A DNA stretch of 64,000 nucleotides from an uncultured Oscillospiraceae bacterium (GTDB taxonomy: Bacteria; Bacillota; Clostridia; Oscillospirales; Ruminococcaceae), in contig CAJTTB010000007.1 of assembly GCA_910579175.1 (NCBI GenBank), forward strand, positions 65,808-129,807, written 5' to 3'. Every line of letters begins with the position of its first letter. The first letter of the stretch is position 1. Shown one piece after another: positions 16,669 to 26,074 of the stretch. The position numbers and the translations under genes are program-made. Under the pieces are notes generated by a model, which saw only the letters and a program-made list of their open reading frames with translations, had not been told where the DNA came from and did not search any database.

Positions 16669-16698
16669 TTAAAATATGATATACTTTAAAATATGATA
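16669..16698 (+). repeat. 13-bp tandem direct repeat upstream of the carboxypeptidase gene
   Basis: TTAAAATATGATA occurs at 16669-16681 and again at 16686-16698 (17-bp period). Possible -10 boxes TATACT (16681 region) and TATAAT (16732 region) lie in or after it. It may be a duplicated promoter element or a regulator site. Confidence 0.35.
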
Positions 16699-16762
16699 AG
16701 ATTGTATGGTTATCTAAAAAACTTACTTTTATATAATACACTGATTAAGGAGTTATGTCTAT

Positions 16763-18133
16763 ATGCACATACAAAAAACAGCAATTTTCACATTGGTTAT
16801 CATATTAATTTCGTTTTTTACCAATACAGTGTCGGCAGCGGTTACCTATGAACCTGAAAATACCACCATTAACAGTGAATCTGCTTATATGGTAAATTTG
16901 GATACTGATACACCAATTTATGCCAAAAATAAAGACCAGCTATTATGTCCTGCTTCTTTAACCAAAATCATGACAGCAACATTGGTATTGGAAACGTTGA
17001 CAGATGAACAATTAAATAAAAAAATTGTCTGTCCGACTTCAATCATGACAGATTCCTATTGGATAGAATCACAGGCGTCATTGTCCGGTTTTCTCCCCGG
17101 AGAAGAAGTGCGTATATTCGACCTATTGGTGGCATTGTTATTACAATCCGCCTGTGAGATAGGAGATGTTTTAGGAGATTATATCGGTCGGGAAATCTAT
17201 GGGGGAGATATTCAAACCTTTATTGAAAAAATGAATATTAAGGCAAAGGAATTGGGATGTGAAAATACACATTTTGCCAATACACATGGACTTCATGATG
17301 ATAATCAATACTCCACTGCTTATGATATCTATCTGATTACTGAACATGCGTTGGACTTGCCGCGTTTTAAAGAAATTGTCAAAGAACCTGTCTGGGAAGT
17401 TGCTCCAACCAACCTCACTCCAGAAAATAAAAAATTAATTCACACACATAAAATGTTGGCATCCTCCTCTGACTTTTATTATAAACCTGCTCTTGGAATC
17501 AAAACTGGAACAACTGATGAAAATACGCAAAATCTGGCGACTTTGGCGGAACAAGATGGATTTACTTATTTGCTAATTGTAATGGGGGGGCTAGATCGAG
17601 ATGAAAGTGGTGTGCGCACACAAACGGTCTTTCGTGACTCCATTAATCTATTAAAATGGGCTTTTAATTATTTTGACATCCGAAATGTGTTGGAAACAAC
17701 AACACTGGTTGCTGGTGTCCCAGTAAGACTTTCTGCCATCAAAGATCAAGTGATTGCACAACCGGCAGAAGATATTTCTGTATTGATGCCAGAGAATATT
17801 GAACTAAGTTCAATACAACAAATTCCCCATGTCCCCAAATTTTTAGATGCGCCAATTAAACAAGGGGACAAGATTGGAACTTTAGAATTAAAACTAAAAG
17901 ATGAAGTTTTGGTAACAGTAGATTTAGTTGCTTCAGAGACCATTGAGCGCAGTACCTTTTTGTATATTTTAGACCAGGTAAAAAAGTTTTTTACCCAGCC
18001 CATGATACAAATCGGTTTGATTGTACTAGCAGTTTTAATTTTTCTTTATATCATCATTACAGCAATCTACAATCATAAGAGAAAGAGTGTAAAATTTCAA
18101 TATTCCTCTGTCAAAAAACAAAAAAAGAAATAA
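16763..18133 (+). CDS. D-alanyl-D-alanine carboxypeptidase (low-molecular-weight PBP)
   Basis: An exported, membrane-anchored serine peptidase that trims the terminal D-Ala of peptidoglycan stem peptides. There is a signal peptide (residues 1-25), the catalytic SLTK at 65-68 and KTGT at 247-250. The middle motif, normally SxN, reads SAC at 129-131. A C-terminal PBP5-type beta domain is followed by a membrane helix near 420-440 and a basic tail, as in DacF/DacB-like proteins. Whether it serves vegetative wall or spore cortex is open. It is followed by a terminator. Confidence 0.88.
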   Translation: MHIQKTAIFTLVIILISFFTNTVSAAVTYEPENTTINSESAYMVNLDTDTPIYAKNKDQLLCPASLTKIMTATLVLETLTDEQLNKKIVCPTSIMTDSYWIESQASLSGFLPGEEVRIFDLLVALLLQSACEIGDVLGDYIGREIYGGDIQTFIEKMNIKAKELGCENTHFANTHGLHDDNQYSTAYDIYLITEHALDLPRFKEIVKEPVWEVAPTNLTPENKKLIHTHKMLASSSDFYYKPALGIKTGTTDENTQNLATLAEQDGFTYLLIVMGGLDRDESGVRTQTVFRDSINLLKWAFNYFDIRNVLETTTLVAGVPVRLSAIKDQVIAQPAEDISVLMPENIELSSIQQIPHVPKFLDAPIKQGDKIGTLELKLKDEVLVTVDLVASETIERSTFLYILDQVKKFFTQPMIQIGLIVLAVLIFLYIIITAIYNHKRKSVKFQYSSVKKQKKK

Positions 18134-18135
18134 AT

Positions 18136-18166
18136 GAAAAGACATTGCAAACAGCAATGTCTTTTC
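18136..18166 (+). terminator. Intrinsic terminator after the carboxypeptidase gene
   Basis: Perfect 13-bp arms (GAAAAGACATTGC / GCAATGTCTTTTC) with an AAACA loop, 2 bp after the stop codon. Confidence 0.8.
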
Positions 18167-18252
18167 TTATAAAAATGACAGTTGTGTTTTTCGTTATTTT
18201 TTGGTAAAATAAAATCAATTATATCATATCTTATGAGAGCAAGAGGAAATAT

Positions 18253-18756
18253 ATGAGTCAGTTACATATTGTTTTAGTACAACCCCAAATTCCCCAAAAT
18301 ACTGGAAACATTGCAAGAACTTGTGCAGCCACTGGGGCAAAATTACATATCGTAAAGCCGATGGGATTTGAAATCGATGATAAAAAGTTAAAGCGAGCAG
18401 GCTTGGATTATTGGTATTTACTGGATATTTATTATTATGATAATATTGAGGCGTTTTTTGAGAAAAATAGCGGCAACTTTTATTTTTTCACAACCAAAGG
18501 GCAACAAATTTATTCTGATGTTACTTATCCAGATACAGCTTATCTAATTTTTGGAAGAGAAGACGCTGGATTAGACGAACAGCTTTTATTTGACCATCCA
18601 GATAATTGCGTAAGAATACCCATGATAGATGATGCGAGAAGTTTAAATTTATCTAATACAGTAGCACTTGCTAGTTATGAAGTATTGAGACAATGGGGAT
18701 TTCCCCGTTTAAAGACAGCGGGTGAATTGACAAAATTTCATTGGAATGAACGATAA
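18253..18756 (+). CDS. trmL: tRNA (cytidine(34)-2'-O)-methyltransferase
   Basis: A SPOUT-class methyltransferase that methylates the wobble nucleotide of leucine tRNAs using S-adenosylmethionine. The knot-forming blocks are all visible: PQIPQNTGNIARTCAATG near the start, FGREDAGLDE near residue 100, and the C-terminal RIPMIDDARSLNLSNTVALASYE. At 167 residues it is the usual length. It starts after AGAGGAAA and is followed 27 bp later by a degV gene in the same direction. Confidence 0.93.
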   Translation: MSQLHIVLVQPQIPQNTGNIARTCAATGAKLHIVKPMGFEIDDKKLKRAGLDYWYLLDIYYYDNIEAFFEKNSGNFYFFTTKGQQIYSDVTYPDTAYLIFGREDAGLDEQLLFDHPDNCVRIPMIDDARSLNLSNTVALASYEVLRQWGFPRLKTAGELTKFHWNER

Positions 18757-18783
18757 AATCTATCAATAGAAAGGATATATACT

Positions 18784-19659
18784 ATGAACTCTATTAAATT
18801 AATTACCGATTCTGCTTCGGATATTCCCCAAGAAACCGCGCAACGATATCAAATTGAGATACTAAATTTTCCAATTACCATTGGAGATAAATCATATGAG
18901 TCCAATAAGGATTTTACCAATCAAGAATTTTATCAAATTTTATTAACAGAACCCAAAATCCCAACACATGCTCAGATCACCACAATCCAATTTGAAGAAA
19001 AATTTGAAGAAGTTTTTAATCAAGGCTATGAAAATTGTATCTATGTTTCAATTAATCGACTTGGCTCTAGTACGTATGACAATGCCATTATGGCAAAGAA
19101 CCAATTTTATGAAAAATATCCAGAAAGAAAAGACCAATTTCACATTTATGTAATAGACTCTAGAATTTATACCATCGCTTATGGTTATCCAGTTATCCAA
19201 GCGGCGAAGAAAATTCAAAAGGGTATTTCTGTTGATGAAGTGGTCAGTTATTTGACCGATTGGTTTGAAAGCGTTGAAGTTTATTTTGCCCCTTATTCTC
19301 TAGAATTTGTCAAAAAATCAGGACGTGTGAGCTGTGCGGCTGCCTTTATGGGTGAACTGCTGGGATTAAAACCAATTATTCGCTTTAAAAACGGTGAAGT
19401 GAGTATCATTGAAAAGGTACGGGGAGAAAAAGCAATTATTCCAACCTTACTCAAATATGCGGAAAATAATATGATTCCCAAAACGCCATTTATGGTTGTG
19501 AAAGGCTGTTTGGACGAAGCCGCTGAAAAATTAAACAAAGAAGCAGAAAAGCGTTTTCGATATCGTTCAGAGGGAATTTTTGAAGCTGGAGCAGCAATTA
19601 CCATCAATGCAGGTCCCAAAATGGTTGCAATTGTGATTAAGAGCAAAAACAAATCATAA
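18784..19659 (+). CDS. DegV family protein (FakB-like fatty acid-binding)
   Basis: A 291-residue two-domain protein of the DegV family, which binds single fatty acids and in Firmicutes delivers them to the FakA kinase for phospholipid synthesis. It opens with the conserved ITDSASDIPQE, has the THAQIT and SSTYDNA segments that line the ligand pocket, and the hallmark KKSGRVSCAAAFMGELLGLKPII. No fakA gene lies in the window. The GAAAGG ribosome binding site is well placed. The bound lipid cannot be predicted. Confidence 0.9.
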   Translation: MNSIKLITDSASDIPQETAQRYQIEILNFPITIGDKSYESNKDFTNQEFYQILLTEPKIPTHAQITTIQFEEKFEEVFNQGYENCIYVSINRLGSSTYDNAIMAKNQFYEKYPERKDQFHIYVIDSRIYTIAYGYPVIQAAKKIQKGISVDEVVSYLTDWFESVEVYFAPYSLEFVKKSGRVSCAAAFMGELLGLKPIIRFKNGEVSIIEKVRGEKAIIPTLLKYAENNMIPKTPFMVVKGCLDEAAEKLNKEAEKRFRYRSEGIFEAGAAITINAGPKMVAIVIKSKNKS

Positions 19660-19810
19660 ATTTGTAAATATTGGAAGTTTCTTCCCTAAAGTACTTGCAA
19701 AAAAAATAATTTTAGTATAAAATAAAGAAGTAGTTTGTGATTCTATTTCAAAAATAAATCATAGACAATGGTAAGAATGTGATTTCAAAAATACTGAAAG
19801 GATGAATAAA

Positions 19811-21001
19811 ATGGCAGCGTTAAACAAAAAATCAATTGAAGATATTGAGGTTGCTGGCAAAACGGTGCTTGCTCGCTGTGATTTCAATGTACCATTAAAA
19901 GATGGAGTAATCACCAATGATAAAAGAATTGTAGCTGCATTGCCTACTATTAAATATTTGATTGACCATCAAGCAAAAGTAATCTTGTGTTCTCACTTAG
20001 GTCGTCCAAAAGGGGAATTTAAACCAGAATTTTCTTTGGCTCCAGTAGCTGCAAGATTATCCGAATTGTTGGGCAAAGACGTTGTAATGGCAAAAGACGT
20101 TGTTGGTGAAGATGCAAAAGCAAAAGCTGCTGCATTAAAAGAAGGCGACGTTATGTTATTGGAAAACGTTCGTTATCACAAAGAAGAAACCGCAAACGAT
20201 CCTGATTTTGCAAAAAATTTGGCTTCTATGGCTGACATTTATGTCAATGACGCATTTGGCGCTTGTCATAGAGCACATGCATCCACCGCTGGAGTGGCAG
20301 CTTATTTGCCAGCAGTCTGTGGTTATTTGATGCAAAAAGAAATCGCATTTATTGGCGGAACATTAGAAGATCCAAAAAGACCTTTTGTTGCAATCTTAGG
20401 TGGTGCAAAAGTTTCTGATAAAATTGGCGTAATTACCAACTTATTGGATAAGGTAGATACGTTGATTGTTGGCGGCGGTATGGCTTATACCTTTATGAAA
20501 GCAAAAGGCTATAACATTGGTACTTCTATTTGTGAAGACGACAAAGTGGAATTGGCTGCTTCTATTATGAAAAAAGCAGAAGAAAAAGGCGTTAATTTAT
20601 TGATTCCAGTGGACAACCGTATCGCCGATAAATTTGCAGAAGATGCACAATATCAAGATATCAATTCAGATTCCATTCCAGATGGCTGGATGGGTATGGA
20701 TATCGGTCAAAAGTCTATTGAGATGTTCTGCAATGCAGTCAAAGATGCAAAAACTGTTATCTGGAATGGTCCAATGGGTGTATTTGAATTCCCAAATTTT
20801 GCAAATGGTACCTTAGCAGTTGCAAAAGCAGTTGCTGATTCTGATGCGATTTCTGTAATTGGTGGTGGTGACTCTGTTGCAGCAGTAACAAAATTGGGAT
20901 TTGCTGATAAAATGAGTCATATTTCTACCGGTGGCGGCGCTTCCTTAGAATATATGGAAGGTAAAGTATTACCAGGTATTGATTGTTTAAATGCAAAATA
21001 A
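19811..21001 (+). CDS. pgk: Phosphoglycerate kinase
   Basis: Glycolytic enzyme making ATP from 1,3-bisphosphoglycerate. The 396 residues show the N-terminal RCDFNVPLKDG, the HLGRPKG loop, the inter-domain GGAKVSDKI segment and the nucleotide-binding GGGDSVAAV and STGGGASLE motifs. The ATG at 19811 was preferred over one at 19802 because the latter abuts the GAAAGG site. Codon choice is even and optimised, as for highly expressed genes. It precedes tpiA and gpmI, but a strong terminator and a 370-bp gap separate it from them, so they are probably transcribed separately. Confidence 0.96.
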   Translation: MAALNKKSIEDIEVAGKTVLARCDFNVPLKDGVITNDKRIVAALPTIKYLIDHQAKVILCSHLGRPKGEFKPEFSLAPVAARLSELLGKDVVMAKDVVGEDAKAKAAALKEGDVMLLENVRYHKEETANDPDFAKNLASMADIYVNDAFGACHRAHASTAGVAAYLPAVCGYLMQKEIAFIGGTLEDPKRPFVAILGGAKVSDKIGVITNLLDKVDTLIVGGGMAYTFMKAKGYNIGTSICEDDKVELAASIMKKAEEKGVNLLIPVDNRIADKFAEDAQYQDINSDSIPDGWMGMDIGQKSIEMFCNAVKDAKTVIWNGPMGVFEFPNFANGTLAVAKAVADSDAISVIGGGDSVAAVTKLGFADKMSHISTGGGASLEYMEGKVLPGIDCLNAK

Positions 21002-21050
21002 GTTTTCTGTCCGTTCAGATAGAACTTGGAGCGATCCAAATAAAAAAAGA

Positions 21051-21084
21051 CGGGGCGGGGTAAAGCCCGTCCCGCTTTTCTTTT
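21051..21084 (+). terminator. Strong GC-rich terminator after pgk
   Basis: Arms CGGGGCGGG (21051-21059) and CCCGTCCCG (21066-21074) pair over nine positions with one G-U pair, followed by a nine-base tract CTTTTCTTTT. It is much more GC-rich than its surroundings. Confidence 0.85.
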
Positions 21085-21125
21085 ATCAAAAATTTGTAAA
21101 AATCTCCCACTTTTAAAGTGGTGAA

Positions 21126-21269
21126 ATGAATTGGATAGGTGTATTTGATAGCGATTGTCCTATCAGTATGAGTATTGAGAATGAAGATATGCACTTTGTA
21201 TTTTCAACGCATAAATTGAATAAAACCATGGGACATATGGGGTTCATTTGCTTAGATTTGGTACACTAA
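21126..21269 (+). CDS. Small hypothetical ORF between pgk and tpiA
   Basis: The 370-bp gap between pgk and tpiA holds the pgk terminator, an odd palindrome CCACTTTTAAAGTGG just upstream of this frame, and this 47-codon open frame (starting MNWIGVFDSDC, ending FICLDLVH). Its Shine-Dalgarno is weak (GTGGTG, 4-5 nt away). No family is recognised. It could be a small protein, a decayed gene end, or chance. Nothing else is recognised up to the tpiA RBS. Confidence 0.25.
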   Translation: MNWIGVFDSDCPISMSIENEDMHFVFSTHKLNKTMGHMGFICLDLVH

Positions 21270-21371
21270 TACAATCGAATGAGAACCTATTTTCTGTATT
21301 TCGCAAAAAATCCACCTGCTGTATCAACAGTATAACGATATCATTACATGATTTGAAAGAGGTTTATTAAT

Positions 21372-22142
21372 ATGAATAAAAATTTAAGAAAAGCAATTAT
21401 TGCTGGCAACTGGAAAATGAATAAAAACAGAGCAGAAGCAAAAACACTTATCGAAGAACTAAAGCCATTGGTGGCAAATGCAGGATGTGAAGTGGTAATT
21501 TGTGTGCCTTTCACCAATTTAGAAACTGCTTTAGCAGCAACAGAAGGCTCTAATATAAAAGTAGGAGCTGAAAACTGTCACTTTGCAAAATCTGGTGCTT
21601 ATACTGGTGAAATTTCTGCTGATATGTTGGCTGAAATGGGTGTAGAGTATGTAGTCATTGGTCATAGTGAAAGAAGACAATACTTTGGCGAAACCGATAC
21701 CACAGTAAATTTGCGTACAAAAGCAGCTTTAGAAGCTGGTTTAAAAGTCATTTTATGCGTTGGGGAAATGTTAGAAGATAGAGAAAACAACATCACTGAA
21801 GAATTGGTTGCACTACAAACTAAAATTGCATTAAAAGATGTCACCAAAGAGCAATTAAAAAATGTAATCATTGCATATGAACCAGTTTGGGCAATTGGAA
21901 CTGGTAAAACTGCAACCGCTCAACAGGCAAATGAAGTATGTTCTTTGATCCGTGCTACCATTGAAAAAGTCTATGATAAAGAAGCTGCTGATGCGATGAC
22001 CATTCAATATGGTGGTTCTATGAATGCAGCTAATGCAGAAGAATTAGTGGCTCAACCAGATGTTGACGGTGGATTGATTGGCGGAGCTTCTTTAAAAGCA
22101 GAGGATTTTTCAATTATTGTAAAAGCCGCAACAAACGGCTAA
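21372..22142 (+). CDS. tpiA: Triosephosphate isomerase
   Basis: Interconverts dihydroxyacetone phosphate and glyceraldehyde-3-phosphate. The 256-residue TIM barrel has the substrate lysine in AGNWKMNK, the catalytic histidine in VIGHSERR and the catalytic glutamate in IAYEPVWAIGTGK, followed by the mobile loop 6 and the phosphate-binding YGGSMNAAN and GGLIGGASL. It is followed 22 bp later by gpmI, with which it forms a glycolytic pair. Confidence 0.97.
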   Translation: MNKNLRKAIIAGNWKMNKNRAEAKTLIEELKPLVANAGCEVVICVPFTNLETALAATEGSNIKVGAENCHFAKSGAYTGEISADMLAEMGVEYVVIGHSERRQYFGETDTTVNLRTKAALEAGLKVILCVGEMLEDRENNITEELVALQTKIALKDVTKEQLKNVIIAYEPVWAIGTGKTATAQQANEVCSLIRATIEKVYDKEAADAMTIQYGGSMNAANAEELVAQPDVDGGLIGGASLKAEDFSIIVKAATNG

Positions 22143-22164
22143 TTGATGGGTGGAGGAAATATCA

Positions 22165-23679
22165 ATGAGAAAACCATTGGCTTTAATTATCATGGACGGG
22201 TTTGGCAAAAATGAATCTGAATACGGAAATGCCATCTTTGCTGCAAACACACCAAATTTAGACCGCTTGATGTCTGAAGGCAAGATGACTTATATTGGTG
22301 CATCTGGGTTGGATGTAGGTCTCCCCGATGGTCAAATGGGAAATTCTGAAGTTGGACATACCAATATCGGTGCAGGACGAGTAGTTTATCAAGAACTGAC
22401 TAGAATTACAAAAGCAATCAAAGATGGTGACTTTTTCCAAAATCCTGCTTTAGTAAAAGCAATGGACAACTGTAAAGCAAATGGGACAGCGCTTCATCTA
22501 ATGGGCTTGTTGTCTGATGGCGGTGTTCACAGTCACAATGAACATTTATATGGCTTATTAAATCTTGCAAAAAAATTTGGTATTGAAAAAGTATATGTTC
22601 ATTGCTTTATGGATGGACGTGATGTTCCTCCAAGTTCTGGAAAAGACTTTGTTGAACAGTTACAGTCAAAGATGAACGAAATCGGAGTTGGAGAAATCTC
22701 CACTGTTATGGGAAGATACTACGCAATGGACCGTGATAATCGTTGGGAACGTGTCGAAAAAGCATATTCTGCTATTGTGTACGGAAAGGGAAATGAAGCA
22801 ACTAGCGCAGTAGAAGCGATGCAACAATCTTATGACGCACAAGTGACAGATGAATTTGTGATTCCAACCGTCTGTAAAAAGGATGCCAATATCAAGGAAC
22901 ATGACAGCGTTGTATTTTTTAACTTCCGTCCTGACCGTGCAAGAGAAATTACCCGTACTTTAGTAGATGATGCGTTTGATGGCTTTGTAAGAGAAGGCGG
23001 CAGAATACCTGTTTGTTTTGTATGTATGACTCAGTATGATGTTACTATGCCAAATGTAGACGTTGCTTTTAAACCGCAATCTTTATCAAATACCTTTGGA
23101 GAATATATCAGCCAAAAGGGATTTACACAACTTCGCATTGCAGAAACAGAAAAATATGCACATGTAACATTTTTCTTTAATGGCGGTGTAGAAGCAACCT
23201 TCCAAGGAGAAGATCGCGCTTTGATCAACTCTCCAAAAGTTGCTACTTATGATTTGCAACCCGAAATGAGTGCTTATGAAGTTTGTGACGAAGTTGTAAA
23301 GAGAATTGAGTCTGATAAATATGACGTTATCATCTTAAACTATGCAAACTGTGATATGGTTGGTCATACAGGTGTATTTGAAGCTGCAAAGCAAGCAGTA
23401 GAAGCAGTGGATACTTGTGTTGGAAAGACAGTGGACGCAATCCTTGCAAAAGGCGGTGTGGCATTGATTACAGCTGACCATGGAAATGCTGATCAGATGT
23501 ATGAACCAGATGGTTCTCCATTTACTGCTCATACCACATCACCTGTTCCATTTGTTGTAGTAGGTCTGGATCGCGATTTGAGAGAAGGCGGAAAATTAGC
23601 AGATATCGCTCCAACCATGTTAGAAATTATGGATTTAGAAAAACCCATCGAAATGGATGGCATTAGCTTATTAAAATAA
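22165..23679 (+). CDS. gpmI: 2,3-bisphosphoglycerate-independent phosphoglycerate mutase
   Basis: Interconverts 3- and 2-phosphoglycerate through a phosphoserine intermediate with two metal ions. The 504 residues start MRKPLALIIMDGFG, with the first metal aspartate at D11, and the nucleophile serine is in MGNSEVGHTNIGAG. Further metal ligands are in NYANCDMVGHTG and TADHGNAD. The ATG at 22165 follows GGAGGAAA; an in-frame GTG 15 nt upstream overlaps that site. It ends at a terminator shared with the convergent sigG. Confidence 0.96.
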   Translation: MRKPLALIIMDGFGKNESEYGNAIFAANTPNLDRLMSEGKMTYIGASGLDVGLPDGQMGNSEVGHTNIGAGRVVYQELTRITKAIKDGDFFQNPALVKAMDNCKANGTALHLMGLLSDGGVHSHNEHLYGLLNLAKKFGIEKVYVHCFMDGRDVPPSSGKDFVEQLQSKMNEIGVGEISTVMGRYYAMDRDNRWERVEKAYSAIVYGKGNEATSAVEAMQQSYDAQVTDEFVIPTVCKKDANIKEHDSVVFFNFRPDRAREITRTLVDDAFDGFVREGGRIPVCFVCMTQYDVTMPNVDVAFKPQSLSNTFGEYISQKGFTQLRIAETEKYAHVTFFFNGGVEATFQGEDRALINSPKVATYDLQPEMSAYEVCDEVVKRIESDKYDVIILNYANCDMVGHTGVFEAAKQAVEAVDTCVGKTVDAILAKGGVALITADHGNADQMYEPDGSPFTAHTTSPVPFVVVGLDRDLREGGKLADIAPTMLEIMDLEKPIEMDGISLLK

Positions 23680-23681
23680 AT

Positions 23682-23715
23682 AAAAATGGTTGAGCAAAAA
23701 GCTCAACCATTTTTT
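23682..23715. terminator. Bidirectional terminator between gpmI and sigG
   Basis: Perfect 14-bp arms AAAAATGGTTGAGC and GCTCAACCATTTTT with an AAAAA loop and flanking A and T runs on both sides. Confidence 0.88.
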
Positions 23716-24484
23716 AAATTTGTTCTTTGATGTGGTTTAATGCTCCTTTTTCCAAACGAGATACCTGTGCTTGACTGATTCCAATTTCTTCTGCAACTTC
23801 TACTTGCGTTTTTCCCTGAAAGAATCGAAGCATGAGAATATTTTTTTCACGTTCGTTTAAGTTATTCAGCGCTTCTTTAAACATAATTTCACCCAACCAG
23901 TCGCTATCATCACTGTGATCTCCAATTTGATCCATTACATAAATGGTATCTCCACCATCGGAATAGACTGGTTCGTAAAGGGAGACAGGGTCGACAATTG
24001 CTTCTAATGCCAATACAACGGAGGCTTTATCCATTTCTAACTCTTTTGCAATTTCTTCAATTGTTGGTTCACGGCTCATCTTTTTGGTGAGTTGTTCTTT
24101 GATATTCATTGCCTTATATGCAATATCTTTTAAGGAACGACTCACGCGAATCGTATTATAATCTCTAAGATATCTTCTAAGCTCGCCAATAATCATAGGT
24201 ACTGCATAGGTAGAAAATTTTACACCAACTGTCATATCAAAATTGTCAATCGCTTTCATCAAACCGATACAACCTACTTGAAATAAATCGTCTAAGTTTT
24301 CTCCACGATTGACAAAGCGTTGTATCACGCTTAATACCAGTTTTAAATTTCCATTGATTAATTTTTCTCTGGCTGTTTTGTCTCCTTTATGCATTTGTTC
24401 TAAATATTCCATTTTTTCTTTTTCTTTTAACGTTTTTAGTTTAGAAGTATTAATACCACAAATTTCTACTTTGTTTATCTGCAT
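23714..24484 (-). CDS. sigG: Sporulation sigma factor SigG
   Basis: Late forespore-specific RNA polymerase sigma factor. The N-terminus NKVEICGINTSKL is the conserved SigG opening with the anti-sigma-sensitive region, followed by region 2 (LVLSVIQRF, DDLFQVGCIGLMKAIDNFD), region 3 (PTIEEIAKELE) and region 4 helix-turn-helix (QVEVAEEIGISQAQVSRLEK). The 256-residue form begins at ATG 24484 after AAAAGGG; a longer frame upstream lacks an RBS. In Bacillus sigG follows sigE and spoIIGA; here it stands alone. It marks the organism as a spore former or a recent descendant of one. Confidence 0.94.
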   Translation of the reverse strand: MQINKVEICGINTSKLKTLKEKEKMEYLEQMHKGDKTAREKLINGNLKLVLSVIQRFVNRGENLDDLFQVGCIGLMKAIDNFDMTVGVKFSTYAVPMIIGELRRYLRDYNTIRVSRSLKDIAYKAMNIKEQLTKKMSREPTIEEIAKELEMDKASVVLALEAIVDPVSLYEPVYSDGGDTIYVMDQIGDHSDDSDWLGEIMFKEALNNLNEREKNILMLRFFQGKTQVEVAEEIGISQAQVSRLEKGALNHIKEQI

Positions 24485-24718
24485 CGTTTTATTATCCCTT
24501 TTCTTTATTAGAATCTTTCTATTAAGAGTATGTGTTGTTTTTTGATACTCCATTCAGTTTTTATCAAAAAGCAGTAGAAATTTTACTGTGATTATGATAT
24601 CATCTAATTAGAAATTCCAATAGAAAAGAAAAAACTCAGCTTAAAAAGCATCGTATAAACGTAGTAGATATACCAATACCAAAGGTGTTCAAAAGGGTAT
24701 TCTGTTGAAAAATAGTTA

Positions 24719-26074
24719 TCATTGTAATCCTTTTAACCATGCAGAAAATTGCTCAAGAACCTTGGTGTATAATTCATTATCATCAGCATTGTCCAAAGAT
24801 TGCATTTTTGAAAAACCCGTATTGTCTCGCTTTCTTCCGGGCATATCATCAAGTTTCGTCAAATATTTAAAATTGTGATTTCCAATACCAATAAACTGTA
24901 TAAAAACATTCATAGTAGATGACTTTCTAATAATTTGGTCAGTTTGTACTTTATCGAAATTTTCTCCATCTGTGATAAAGAGTATAAATATTGGATCTTC
25001 TTCAGCAATTGTAGTCTTTTTTCCAAATTCAAAGAAATTTGTTTTTATGTTTCCATCATTGATAATGGCTTGTAAAACAGGTGCATATTGTGTCCCGCCC
25101 ATACGATAACCAGATGTTTGAATCACATTTGTCACATAGTTTTCATAGTTGGAAAGGTTTAAATCGATTAATTTTGTATAGGTATCTTGGAATAGATAAA
25201 TATCAATAGAACCATTATCATCAAAGGTCAACCCTAAAGGGACCAATCTATTCAGTGTATGTTGCACAGTGCCTCTGTAATAGAGATCGTACATAGAACC
25301 ACTATAATCCAAAGCAACTACGACTTTTGCTCGTATAGAAGGAAGATTCACACCACTCTTTTTACTTAAATCAACAACACACTTACTGAGATTCACAACA
25401 TGCTTTTTCAGAGTTACTTTATCTTTTGATAAGTTAATCTTTCCCATGATAACCTGCTCTAACTTTTCCTCTTCACTTTCATGACTTACCTGTTCAACAA
25501 CAGAATTGATCTGATTTATTTGTTGAAGAGGTGCGTTTTGAGTTGCTGGAGAATCTGATAATATTTCAATGCCGCCAAATTCTTTTAAAAGAGCAGAAAG
25601 CCCCCCATTGAAACCATTTGCGACAGCGGCAATACGCCATTCATTCTTGCGATAAATTTCGATAGATATGATGGCTTTTTCTGCTTTAAAATCCAAGCCA
25701 GATAATTCCATAGAGATTGCATGTTGATTATCTTGAGAGAGAAAAACACAATGCTTTGAAATGGTACCCATAGTACCATTTCCATCAATATTTACGGTAA
25801 ATACCAGTTTTTCAATTTCTAATGGCAATTTGGATAGATTGATATGAAACTCAGCAGAATTTCCATTTGATATGATATTAATTTCCCTGTAAGGTGATGA
25901 CGTTTGGTTATAAAATATCATATATCGGTCATCTGAAAGTTTACCCACCTTATCTAAACCAAAACAACAAAAATCATATATATCTGGACCATCGATGTGC
26001 ATTTTAACACATAGTTCAGAATTGATATCAATATATTTACTGATTTTATCTCGCATTCCTCGTGAAAAAAGCAT
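24719..26074 (-). CDS. TerD-domain / von Willebrand factor A protein
   Basis: A 451-residue cytosolic protein with a TerD-like beta-sandwich at the N-terminus (about residues 20-180), a linker containing the short repeated VxLxK pattern (INLSKDKVTLKKH, VNLSKCVVDLSKK) found in TerF-type proteins, and a vWA domain from about residue 225. The MIDAS metal site DYSGSM and the later GGT and FITDGEN motifs are intact, so it should bind a divalent metal and a partner. Such proteins belong to the tellurite/stress (ter) systems, but no other ter gene is nearby. It appears monocistronic. Confidence 0.85.
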   Translation of the reverse strand: MLFSRGMRDKISKYIDINSELCVKMHIDGPDIYDFCCFGLDKVGKLSDDRYMIFYNQTSSPYREINIISNGNSAEFHINLSKLPLEIEKLVFTVNIDGNGTMGTISKHCVFLSQDNQHAISMELSGLDFKAEKAIISIEIYRKNEWRIAAVANGFNGGLSALLKEFGGIEILSDSPATQNAPLQQINQINSVVEQVSHESEEEKLEQVIMGKINLSKDKVTLKKHVVNLSKCVVDLSKKSGVNLPSIRAKVVVALDYSGSMYDLYYRGTVQHTLNRLVPLGLTFDDNGSIDIYLFQDTYTKLIDLNLSNYENYVTNVIQTSGYRMGGTQYAPVLQAIINDGNIKTNFFEFGKKTTIAEEDPIFILFITDGENFDKVQTDQIIRKSSTMNVFIQFIGIGNHNFKYLTKLDDMPGRKRDNTGFSKMQSLDNADDNELYTKVLEQFSAWLKGLQ

